Origin: Methylovulum sp.
GTDB taxonomy: Bacteria; Pseudomonadota; Gammaproteobacteria; Methylococcales; Methylomonadaceae
Reading direction: 5' to 3'
DNA length: 14,493 nt
NCBI GenBank assembly: GCA_028713595.1
Contig: JAQTNZ010000015.1
Coordinates: 1 to 14,493, forward strand
The position numbers were made by a program, and so were the translations under genes. Each line of letters opens with the position of its first letter. The first letter of the stretch is position 1. The notes beneath the pieces are model-generated. The model searched no databases. It saw nothing but the letters and a program-made list of their open reading frames with translations, and had not been told where the DNA came from. Below, one piece after another: positions 7,540-14,493 of the stretch.

Positions 7540-7571
7540 GGTGCTGGAGTTAAGGATTTAATTCCAGCACC
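7540..7571. terminator. Long hairpin at the clpB 3' end
   Basis: GGTGCTGGAGTTAA (7540-7553), loop GGAT, and TTAATTCCAGCACC (7558-7571) pair over 14 bases with one G-T mismatch. The hairpin lies 11 bases beyond the clpB stop and is downstream of the exported-protein gene on the other strand. No U-tract follows on either strand, so it may act as a transcript-end stabiliser or a non-canonical bidirectional terminator. Confidence 0.5.
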
Positions 7572-7581
7572 GCCAGTAAAG

Positions 7582-10167
7582 CTAGGCTTGCTGTTTAGAA
7601 AAAACCAACTGCCCTTCATCGTTGACCGCCACGTTTATCACGTCACCGCCGACAAAATGCCCCGCCAAAATATCTTGGGCCAATGGGTTTTCCAGATGTT
7701 GTTGGATGGCCCGCTTCATAGGCCTTGCGCCATAAACCGGATCAAAACCCGCTTCACCCAATAAGTCCAAGGCCGCGTCGCTGATGACAAAACCAATATC
7801 ACGGTCTTGCAGGCGTTGGCGTAAGAAATCGATTTGGATGCCGGAGATGGCACGGATTTGTTCGCGTCCTAAGGGGTGGAACACGACCGCTTCATCAATG
7901 CGGTTGATGAATTCAGGGCGGAAATGTTGGCTGACTTTTTCCATCACCGCCGATTTCATGACCGGATACAAAGTTTCGCCCGCCAATTCTTGGATGATGT
8001 CCGAGCCTAGGTTAGAGGTCATGACAATCACGGTGTTCCTAAAATCCACCGTCCGGCCTTGGCCATCGGTCAAACGCCCGTCATCCAAGACTTGCAACAA
8101 GACATTGAAGACATCAGGATGGGCTTTTTCAATCTCATCCATCAGGATCACCGAATAAGGCCTACGCCGTACCAGTTCGGTCAAATACCCGCCTTCTTCG
8201 TAACCGACATAGCCAGGAGGTGCGCCGATTAGCCGCGCCACCGAATGCTTTTCCATAAACTCGGACATGTCGATACGCACCATCGCGTCGGTGGTGTCAA
8301 ACATAAACTCCGCCAAGGCCTTGCACAATTCGGTCTTACCGACACCCGTAGGCCCCAAAAACAGGAACGAACCGTTCGGGCGGTTGGGGTCGGATAAGCC
8401 GGCGCGGGAGCGGCGTATGGCGTTGCTGACCGCTTTTAGGGCTTCCGGTTGGCCTATCACCCGTTTGCTTAAGGACTCTTCCATACGCAACAATTTGTCA
8501 CGTTCACCTTCGAGCATTTTCGAGACGGGGATACCCGTCCATTTCGACACCACTTCGGCGATTTCCTCATCGGTGACTTTGTTGCGTAACAAAGTCATTT
8601 TTTTGGTTTCCGCAGGTACTGTTTGGTTTAGCTGCTGTTCCAACGCCGGAATAATGCCGTATTGTAATTCGGCTTGCCGTGCCAAATCATTGGCGCGGCG
8701 GGCGGCCTCCAGTTCGGTTTTGGCATGTTCCAATTTTTCTTTGATAGAGGCGGAACCTTGCAGCGATGATTTTTCGGCTTTCCAGATTTCTTCCAAATCG
8801 GAATATTCCTTTTCCAGATCAGCAATTTCGTCTTCAAGGATTTCCAAGCGTTTTTTCGAGGCGTTGTCCTTTTCCTTTTTCAGCGCGACTTGCTCAATTT
8901 TTAACTGGATCAACCGCCGGTGCAGCCTGTCCATCACTTCCGGTTTGGAATCAATTTCCATGCGGATACGGCTGGCGGCTTCATCTATCAAATCAATCGC
9001 CTTGTCAGGCAATTGCCGGTCAGCAATATAACGGTACGACAAGGTGGCGGCGGCAACGATGGCGGGGTCGGTAATTTCCACGCCGTGATGCACCTCGTAT
9101 TTTTCTTTCAGGCCGCGCAAAATGGCGATAGTGTCTTCAACCGAAGGCTCATCCACCAGGACTTTTTGGAAACGGCGTTCCAAGGCGGCATCTTTCTCGA
9201 CATATTTGCGGTATTCATCCAATGTGGTGGCACCGACACAGTGCAGCTCGCCACGGGCCAATGCAGGTTTTAGCATGTTGCCCGCATCCATCGCCCCTTC
9301 GGCCTTACCCGCCCCGACCATGGTATGCAGTTCGTCAATAAAGAGGATGACTTGGCCTTCTTGTTTAGCCAAGTCATTTAACACCGCTTTCAGGCGCTCT
9401 TCAAATTCGCCCCGGAATTTTGCCCCGGCAATCAACGCCGCCATATCCAAGGCCAGCACTTGTTTGTGCTTCATGCCTTCCGGCACTTCACCGTTGACAA
9501 TGCGTTGCGCCAAGCCTTCAACTATCGCGGTTTTGCCAACCCCTGGCTCACCGATCAGCACCGGATTGTTTTTGGTGCGCCGTTGCAACACTTGGATGGT
9601 GCGGCGGATTTCATCGTCACGGCCAATCACAGGGTCGAGCTTGCCTTGTTCGGCGCGTTCGGTCAGGTCAATGGTATATTTTTTTAAGGCTTGGCGTTGG
9701 TCTTCGGCATTGGCATCGTTGACCGCAGCACCCCCGCGCATGGCATCAATGGCCTGTTCCAATAAGGCCTTAGTCACACCGTATTTTTTCAGCAACTCAT
9801 TCAGCACGCCTTTTTCCTCGCAAGCGGCGAGCAGGAACAATTCGCTGGAAATGAACTGGTCTTGGCGTTTTTGTGCCAGCTTATCCATTAGGTTAAGCAA
9901 GCGTGTCGATTCATTGGAGAGCTGGACATCGCCGCCGGAACCGCTGACGGTGGCGATACGGTCGAGCATTTTGCCCAAGTCCTGGCGTAAGGGGGCGGTG
10001 TTGACATTAAGTTGGGTCAAAAGCGGCTTGACGCTGCCGCCTTCCTGATCGAGCAACGCACCCATGATATGAATCGGTTCTATAAATTGGTGGTCTTTAC
10101 CCAAAGCCAAGCTCTGGGCATCGGCAAGTGCGGATTGGAACTTGCTGGTTAATTTATCCATGCGCAT
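7582..10167 (-). CDS. clpB: ClpB disaggregase (Hsp104 family AAA+ chaperone)
   Basis: ClpB is a hexameric cytoplasmic ATPase that, with DnaK/DnaJ/GrpE, threads and rescues aggregated proteins after heat stress. The 861-aa product aligns along its whole length with E. coli ClpB (857 aa). It has the Clp-N repeat domain ([34 protein letters not shown]), and NBD1 Walker A GEPGVGKT at about 206-213 with Walker [16 protein letters not shown] and the pore loop KYRGEFEER-type segment. The coiled-coil middle domain (about 410-525; [13 protein letters not shown] precedes it) is followed by NBD2 Walker A GPTGVGKT near 607 with [13 protein letters not shown] and the pore motif [13 protein letters not shown]. 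No IGF/L ClpP-docking loop is seen, consistent with a disaggregase and not a protease partner. Start ATG 10167 matches E. coli MRLDRL. An internal start for the short form is likely but not pinned down. Confidence 0.98.
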   Translation of the reverse strand: MRMDKLTSKFQSALADAQSLALGKDHQFIEPIHIMGALLDQEGGSVKPLLTQLNVNTAPLRQDLGKMLDRIATVSGSGGDVQLSNESTRLLNLMDKLAQKRQDQFISSELFLLAACEEKGVLNELLKKYGVTKALLEQAIDAMRGGAAVNDANAEDQRQALKKYTIDLTERAEQGKLDPVIGRDDEIRRTIQVLQRRTKNNPVLIGEPGVGKTAIVEGLAQRIVNGEVPEGMKHKQVLALDMAALIAGAKFRGEFEERLKAVLNDLAKQEGQVILFIDELHTMVGAGKAEGAMDAGNMLKPALARGELHCVGATTLDEYRKYVEKDAALERRFQKVLVDEPSVEDTIAILRGLKEKYEVHHGVEITDPAIVAAATLSYRYIADRQLPDKAIDLIDEAASRIRMEIDSKPEVMDRLHRRLIQLKIEQVALKKEKDNASKKRLEILEDEIADLEKEYSDLEEIWKAEKSSLQGSASIKEKLEHAKTELEAARRANDLARQAELQYGIIPALEQQLNQTVPAETKKMTLLRNKVTDEEIAEVVSKWTGIPVSKMLEGERDKLLRMEESLSKRVIGQPEALKAVSNAIRRSRAGLSDPNRPNGSFLFLGPTGVGKTELCKALAEFMFDTTDAMVRIDMSEFMEKHSVARLIGAPPGYVGYEEGGYLTELVRRRPYSVILMDEIEKAHPDVFNVLLQVLDDGRLTDGQGRTVDFRNTVIVMTSNLGSDIIQELAGETLYPVMKSAVMEKVSQHFRPEFINRIDEAVVFHPLGREQIRAISGIQIDFLRQRLQDRDIGFVISDAALDLLGEAGFDPVYGARPMKRAIQQHLENPLAQDILAGHFVGGDVINVAVNDEGQLVFSKQQA

Positions 10168-10203
10168 AGTGATAGCCTGTTAAGTGTGTTTTATCAGTTG
10201 CTA

Positions 10204-10232
10204 ATATGGGGGGGCTTGGCAGGGGTTTCAAG
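10204..10232 (-). promoter_or_regulatory. Sigma-32 (RpoH) heat-shock promoter of clpB
   Basis: On the reverse strand CTTGAAA (10232-10226), a 14-base spacer, and CCCCATAT (10211-10204) match the E. coli RpoH consensus (CTTGAAA, 13-15, CCCCATNT) at every defined position. It sits 37 bases before the clpB start, the right place for a short leader. It predicts heat-shock control of clpB. Confidence 0.92.
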
Positions 10233-10459
10233 CAAGTAAGGAAATATTTACAGGCATAATTTAATTATTTCTGCCAAAGAGTCGGTTAATATAACCAGAA
10301 TTGTTCCGATGTTTTAGCCAATGGCCGCCGATTGCGCCCGCCTTGTCCTGGGTGCGTATAAGGTGGTGCTATGGCGATGGCGGGAGAAGAATGGTTTCCA
10401 GAAAAATGTGCACGATATCGAGTCTTTTTTTAACCCACTAAATTTAAGAGAAACTGTTT

Positions 10460-11530
10460 ATGGCTGAAAAACCTGCAATGCCCAAACATCCTTATAAAGA
10501 ACAGCCAGATAAGGCTTTTTGGAAAAAAGTTGTCAGTGACACCTACCCTTTGGATATCAGCGAATGGTATGTAAAAAAATTTCCTATCTCTGATAGGCCC
10601 ATTGCCACGGCAGGCAGTTGTTTTGCCCAGCATATCGGCAAACAGCTTAAGGATCAGGGCTTTAATTTTATGGATGTCGAACCGGCACCGGAATTTTTGG
10701 ATAAGGCCAGCCATCTTGATTTTGGTTATGGCATGTATTCGGCCCGTTATGGCAATGTCTACAGTTCAAGGCAATTGGTGCAATTATTTCAAAGGGCTGT
10801 CGGTGAGTTTATGCCAGAAGAAGCCTTTTGGCATAAAGACGGCGGTTATGTTGACCCTTTTCGTCCGACTATTGAGCCAGTGCCCTTTGTCAGCATAGAG
10901 GAGCTTACTATCCATAGGGATTATCATTTGCAGTGTGTCAGGACATTGTTTAAAGATGCCCAAGTTTTTGTCTTTACATTAGGGCTAACAGAAACGTGGG
11001 TCTCTAAACGGGATGGTTCAGCGTATCCGGTAGCACCTGGTGTTTCAGGTGGTGTGTATGATCCTGACAAATATCAGTTGTTGAACTTGTCATGCGAAGA
11101 TGTTATCCGGGATATGGAAACTTTCTTTAAAATGGTCAGGCAACTCAATAATAAAATGCGCTTTATTCTGACGGTTTCTCCTGTCCCATTAATGGCGACT
11201 GCTACGGATGCCCAAGTAGTTGTGGCGACCATGTATTCTAAGTCGGTATTGCGTGCCGCTGCGGGTTTCCTTGCGGATAAGTACCGTTTTGTCGATTACT
11301 TTCCGTCTTATGAAATTATTTCTGCTCCAGTCATGCGTGGACAATTTTATAATCCTGATATGAGGACAGTATCACATTATGGCGTTGAACATGTGATGAA
11401 ACAGTTCTTTAAAGAACATCAACCCCCAAAAGGCGGCAAGCTAAAAAAAGGCAATCAGGCTGGACAAAAAGATGAAGTCGATGATGATGTGCGTTGTGAT
11501 GAAGAATTATTGGCCGTTTTTGGAGATTAA
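10460..11530 (+). CDS. GSCFA domain protein
   Basis: A 356-aa protein with the GSCFA signature IATAGSCFAQHIGKQL (G52-A56, with H58), the segment VFVFTLGLTETWVSKRDGSAYPVAPG, and ILTVSPVPLMAT. GSCFA is an SGNH/GDSL hydrolase-superfamily branch whose substrate is not established; members are often near polysaccharide or surface-glycan genes. S53 would be the block I nucleophile equivalent. A Lys/Gly-rich linker (PPKGGKLKKGNQ) precedes an acidic tail ending EELLAVFGD. No signal peptide is seen. The ribosome-binding site AAGAGA is 8 bases before the ATG. The next gene starts three bases after its stop, so the two form an operon. The clpB promoter diverges from it. Confidence 0.87.
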   Translation: MAEKPAMPKHPYKEQPDKAFWKKVVSDTYPLDISEWYVKKFPISDRPIATAGSCFAQHIGKQLKDQGFNFMDVEPAPEFLDKASHLDFGYGMYSARYGNVYSSRQLVQLFQRAVGEFMPEEAFWHKDGGYVDPFRPTIEPVPFVSIEELTIHRDYHLQCVRTLFKDAQVFVFTLGLTETWVSKRDGSAYPVAPGVSGGVYDPDKYQLLNLSCEDVIRDMETFFKMVRQLNNKMRFILTVSPVPLMATATDAQVVVATMYSKSVLRAAAGFLADKYRFVDYFPSYEIISAPVMRGQFYNPDMRTVSHYGVEHVMKQFFKEHQPPKGGKLKKGNQAGQKDEVDDDVRCDEELLAVFGD

Positions 11531-11533
11531 TCG

Positions 11534-12253
11534 ATGAAAGCCATCATTATTGGGGATTCGCATACGGCCGCCCTTAAGTTAGGTGCTGATATACTAAAGG
11601 GCCAAGAGGACTGGCCTTCGGAATATCAAGTTGAGGTGGAAAGATTGGGTGGTGCAAATAGCATGGTGAACCCGTACTTCATCGACAGGGGCGATTACGC
11701 CGAAATTATCAATGAAAAGCAGGCAAAGAATATACAAAGGCTGCCGTTTGTCGAAGAAGGGAGCCAGTGCGCCTATTATGGCTTTTCTGGGCCGTTACAT
11801 GCGAGCAGGTTATGGCGGCGGCAAATGAATTGGCCAAATTTTACGCCATTTGCACCAAAAGGAAACCAAGCTCCGATTTCAACCGGCTTATTGAAGCATG
11901 TTGTTTTTCAGGAACAGATTTATACCATGCAATTGGTTGAACTGCTAAAGCGTGTGGGTATTAAGCTTTTTGTCATTGAAGCGCCAAAACCATACAGGCA
12001 TCATCGCATATTGGAAAAGGTAAGTCCTGACATCATTTCTTATATCGATAGGTTTTACAAAAATGCCATGAAAGACTGGTTAGAATCGAAAGGTGTGCCT
12101 ATCATAAGCATACCCAGCCATTGTTATGATGCGGATGGGTTTATGTATGACACCTTTAGAAATGAGGCGTTGGATGATGGATTACATGCAAGCAAAGAAT
12201 TTGGGGCATTAATGATTAATGAAGTTATCAAGTTCCTGAAATCACAGGGCTGA
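11534..12253 (+). CDS. SGNH/GDSL-type hydrolase
   Basis: A 239-aa protein opening MKAIIIGDSHTAALKLGAD. G7-D8-S9-H10 is a block I GDS nucleophile motif with His in place of Leu. D215-G216-L217-H218 (LDDGLHASKEFG) is the block V Asp-x-x-His pair, so Ser, Asp and His of the triad are present. The middle blocks are not clear by eye; FVIEAPKPYRHH follows a strand and might supply other contacts. No signal peptide is present, so it should be cytoplasmic. It is three bases from the GSCFA gene and certainly co-transcribed. An esterase, acetyltransferase-like or deacylase role on a glycan is inference. Confidence 0.8.
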   Translation: MKAIIIGDSHTAALKLGADILKGQEDWPSEYQVEVERLGGANSMVNPYFIDRGDYAEIINEKQAKNIQRLPFVEEGSQCAYYGFSGPLHASRLWRRQMNWPNFTPFAPKGNQAPISTGLLKHVVFQEQIYTMQLVELLKRVGIKLFVIEAPKPYRHHRILEKVSPDIISYIDRFYKNAMKDWLESKGVPIISIPSHCYDADGFMYDTFRNEALDDGLHASKEFGALMINEVIKFLKSQG

Positions 12254-12275
12254 TTGGATTCATAAATATTGCCCG

Positions 12276-12317
12276 TCATTGCGGCAATCCACTATCCTGA
12301 TGGGATTGCCGCAATGA
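12276..12317. repeat. 15-bp perfect inverted repeat (REP-like or terminator)
   Basis: TCATTGCGGCAATCC (12276-12290) and GGATTGCCGCAATGA (12303-12317) are exact reverse complements around a 12-base loop. It lies between the SGNH gene stop and the third SGNH-superfamily gene. No T-run follows closely. It resembles REP/MITE-type dispersed palindromes, and could also attenuate transcription into the downstream gene. Confidence 0.7.
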
Positions 12318-12356
12318 TTGTCATTTATCCAAGAAAATAGGCAAAGAGTTGGGCTT

Positions 12357-13046
12357 ATGAAAAATCTTATTTATTTAGTCCTGTTATTGTGGGGCAATAT
12401 CGTCATGGCCGCTGAAGATCCGGCATTGCGTAAATCCCGCTTGTTTATACTCTCCGGGCAATCGAACATGGTCCGCCTCGACCCTGGTTTAACGTTTACA
12501 CCAACGTTAAAAAAAGCTTTTCCAGACGATGACATTGTCGTAATTAAAGATGCCAAAGGAGGGAAACCGATTAGCCGCTGGTATAAAAAAGCAGTACCTG
12601 AAACCGGTGATAAGGCTGCTGGGATAGGCGATCTTTATGATCGGTTAATCGGCAAAGTAAAGGCCGAAATTGACAAAAAACAATTTAGCACCATAACTTT
12701 TGTTTGGATGCAGGGCGAGAGTGATGCCAAAGATGGTCATGGGGATCAATATGAAAGCGAATTGCGTGGTGTGATTGGCCAGTTAAAGCAAGATATGCAA
12801 CGAGATGACCTTTATGTGGTGCTGGGGCGTATCAGTGACTTTGGTTTACAGCACCAAAAACTCAAAAGTGATTGGGAAAAGGTGCGCAATGCCCAGATGC
12901 ACATAGCCGAAACTGAACCTTACACAACGTGGGTTGACACGGACGACCTTAATGGCGATAACGATAGGCTGCATTATACTGATGACGGCTATCTGAAATT
13001 CGGTGCCAGGCTGGCGCAAGCGGCTATTGCCCTGCTGAAGAAATAA
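12357..13046 (+). CDS. Exported SASA / CE6-type carbohydrate esterase
   Basis: A 229-aa protein. The chosen start is ATG 12357, with GAG 8 bases upstream. An earlier TTG at 12318 is in frame but would add 13 residues ahead of a good signal peptide (MKNLIYLVLLLWGNIVMAA, cut near residues 18-19). The mature domain matches the sialate O-acetylesterase/acetylxylan esterase family: LFILSGQSNM with S36 as nucleophile, FVWMQGESDA (Q119, G120, E121, D123), and D203-R-L-H206 as the Asp-His pair. All catalytic residues seem present. It probably removes acetyl groups from a glycan in the periplasm or outside. It follows the two other SGNH-superfamily genes but is separated by the inverted repeat, so it may be a separate or attenuated unit. 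Confidence 0.85.
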   Translation: MKNLIYLVLLLWGNIVMAAEDPALRKSRLFILSGQSNMVRLDPGLTFTPTLKKAFPDDDIVVIKDAKGGKPISRWYKKAVPETGDKAAGIGDLYDRLIGKVKAEIDKKQFSTITFVWMQGESDAKDGHGDQYESELRGVIGQLKQDMQRDDLYVVLGRISDFGLQHQKLKSDWEKVRNAQMHIAETEPYTTWVDTDDLNGDNDRLHYTDDGYLKFGARLAQAAIALLKK

Positions 13047-13071
13047 CGCTTAATTTTCACTGACAAACGGC

Positions 13072-13122
13072 ATGACAAGCACTATCTACCACGCCATCCC
13101 CGGTTATCGGCAACTGAAATAA
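13072..13122 (+). other. Short ORF in frame with, and just before, the zeta-toxin gene
   Basis: ATG 13072 begins a 16-codon frame (MTSTIYHAIPGYRQLK) that ends at TAA 13120-13122. The same frame then continues open for the rest of the window. This looks like the original N-terminus cut off by a nonsense change (for example GAA to TAA between LK and LR), but a sequencing error or an unrelated leader cannot be excluded. No ribosome-binding site is obvious before the ATG. Confidence 0.45.
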
Positions 13123-14493
13123 TTGCGCACCGCCTTGGCGATTGCCCAAGGCTGTGTGCTGTTAAGCGCCTTGCAGCGCGAGATTGAGAATACGGTGTCG
13201 CAAGACCAGGCAAAGCGGGTGACGTATTTGACCGAGCTGTTCTCGCGTATCCATCGGGAAATATTTTTTGATTGGAGAGAGCAGGCCACGGTCAGCCATA
13301 GGCCGGGCAACATGCCCGATGCCGCCAAGCGCAAGCTGTTTCGGGAAACCATAGAATGGCTGGTGTTGGACGGTGATGACAATAAGGACACCGCGATTTT
13401 TGACAATAACGGCTTTGTCATCCGGACCGACAACATTGCCGAACGTTTGAGCGTGTTTTACCAAAAAATGCGGGCGGTCAGGCCGTTCACCTACGGCAAC
13501 CGTATCACGCTGGATTTGTTTATGGTGGCTTTGGGCAAACTGCCCGCCTTTAAGGCCGTTTATGAACAAGGCATTGATTTTCGGCGGTTGGCAAAGCATG
13601 ACCCGATGGCTTTGCACCATCAAGACAGCCACCTTGCCGACATTACCCGGGCTTTTCAACACGCTTTAGATCCGGCGCGGAGCCGCAGCTTGCAAAATGT
13701 CGCCAATGGTTATGGCAAGTGGCCGGAAAACAAAAAATTTGTGTTGGGCATCCCGTTTTTGTCGCATAAAACCTCGGATGGCATCGATTGTCTGGTTACG
13801 GTCAACGGTGGCCTGGTCCCCTTAGCCAGCATTCGGGAAGAATTGTTTTTGCCCGGTAAGCAATTCGCCGATTATCCCTTAAGCCTGTCCGCGCAGGTGA
13901 TTGCTTACTTGCCCGATACTGAGGCCTTACGCCCGGCGCGGGCCATTGAAATTGACGGTATCTGTATCGGCGAAAATGGCTTGGCGCCGTTATTCTGCCT
14001 GGATGTCAATATCTTGACGGGCTTGCGCGCCCCTGGGCATACCGAGTTGGTCGAACTCATCAAACAGTGTGCGGGTGAAGGCGTGACCATTTACAAGCTG
14101 GCCCATAACGAAGCTTTAAAACAGCAATTGTTACAGGCGGCGGAAGGCGATGAGCGTTTGTACCGTGGGGTGGAGATTGCCTATCAGCGCATCTGCAAGA
14201 TGACCGACAAACTGGAAAAGGCCAGAAGCGACATTTTTGAAGGCAAAACCCCCGATGCCAACCCTAAGCTGTTTATGAGCATGGGCGGGGCGGGTTCTGG
14301 CAAAACGGCGGTCGAAGAGATTGCCGCTGCCCAGTGCGGCGACAATTTTGTCATCGCCTCGTTGGATGAGTTCCGTAAGCTCAGCGACTTATATACAGTG
14401 CTGACCGCCGCCAGCCATCACAGTGATGATTATGTGTTTGTCGAACCGTTCGCCAACCGCTTGCGCGGGGTCGTTTCCGATTATGCCAGGGCC
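13123..14493 (+). CDS. Fic-like / zeta-toxin P-loop protein, partial (runs off the right edge)
   Basis: The frame is open from 13123 to the window end (457 codons). The N-terminal part contains FYQKMRAVRPFTYGNRITLDLFMVALG, resembling the Fic helix-loop core (HPFxxGNGRxxR) but with Arg for the catalytic His (R120) and one glycine missing (GN-R, 125-127). If Fic-derived it is degenerate. Near the right edge FMSMGGAGSGKTAVEEIAA carries a Walker A (G388-T395 counted from TTG 13123), followed by VIASLDEFRKLSD and DYVFVEPFANRLRGVVSDYARA. This is the layout of zeta-toxin/UDP-GlcNAc-kinase-type P-loop proteins. Start codon is uncertain: TTG 13123, or GTG 13156 with AAGG at 13148-13151, or the upstream ATG 13072 if the TAA at 13120 is not real. 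Its toxicity and partner antitoxin are not visible. Confidence 0.68.
   Translation, partial: MRTALAIAQGCVLLSALQREIENTVSQDQAKRVTYLTELFSRIHREIFFDWREQATVSHRPGNMPDAAKRKLFRETIEWLVLDGDDNKDTAIFDNNGFVIRTDNIAERLSVFYQKMRAVRPFTYGNRITLDLFMVALGKLPAFKAVYEQGIDFRRLAKHDPMALHHQDSHLADITRAFQHALDPARSRSLQNVANGYGKWPENKKFVLGIPFLSHKTSDGIDCLVTVNGGLVPLASIREELFLPGKQFADYPLSLSAQVIAYLPDTEALRPARAIEIDGICIGENGLAPLFCLDVNILTGLRAPGHTELVELIKQCAGEGVTIYKLAHNEALKQQLLQAAEGDERLYRGVEIAYQRICKMTDKLEKARSDIFEGKTPDANPKLFMSMGGAGSGKTAVEEIAAAQCGDNFVIASLDEFRKLSDLYTVLTAASHHSDDYVFVEPFANRLRGVVSDYARA

Noticed and set aside
8267..10048. Long plus-strand ORFs of 254 and 308 codons
   Set aside because: They are antisense shadows of clpB; the translations are Ser/Arg-rich and match nothing.
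1..14493. tRNA, rRNA, CRISPR array or transposase
   Set aside because: I looked for cloverleaf patterns, regularly spaced repeats and transposase motifs and saw none.

Overview
The window reads as chromosomal DNA of a gammaproteobacterium. Release factor 2, LysRS and ClpB all follow the Escherichia coli family pattern closely: RF2 has the same length, frameshift site and GGQ numbering, and ClpB has an exact sigma-32 type promoter. A methanotroph-like lineage (Methylococcales) is only my guess from overall style; no methanotrophy gene is present. Most genes are moderately GC-rich, but one block (about 2080-3890) is conspicuously AT-rich and looks acquired.

Layout. 1-513 (-) is the N-terminal part of glycogen phosphorylase, running off the left edge. 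514-977 is a divergent intergenic region. 978-2076 (+) is prfB with the classical +1 programmed frameshift. 2146-3887 (+) is a tightly packed three-gene cassette: a dual-OB-fold-like protein, a DUF488 protein and a SLOG-like/DUF4326 fusion. 3905-5263 (+) is a class I CPD photolyase and 5345-6841 (+) is lysS. In E. coli prfB and lysS are adjacent, so here the pair is split by the cassette plus phr. 7055-7441 (+) is a small exported protein of unknown function. 7442-7581 holds two hairpins, one a perfect 13-bp palindrome. 7582-10167 (-) is clpB with a sigma-32 promoter at 10204-10232. 10460-13046 (+) is a run of three different SGNH/GDSL-superfamily proteins (GSCFA, GDSH-type SGNH, exported SASA/CE6-type esterase), with a 15-bp inverted repeat between the second and third. 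13123-14493 (+) is the start of a large protein with a Fic-like degenerate motif and a zeta-toxin-type P-loop. It runs off the right edge and has an in-frame TAA near its apparent N-terminus.

How the parts fit. prfB, lysS, clpB and glgP are housekeeping genes. The accessory content is of three kinds: the DuOB/DUF488/SLOG-DUF4326 cassette, the SGNH trio (probably acting on acyl groups of surface or exported glycans) and the Fic-like/zeta protein (toxin-like). The cassette is the best candidate for an undescribed system. Its genes abut or overlap by one base, its composition differs from the flanks, and the DUF488 and DUF4326 proteins end in the same kind of Cys/Cys-His motif, suggesting related chemistry on nucleotides or nucleic acids.
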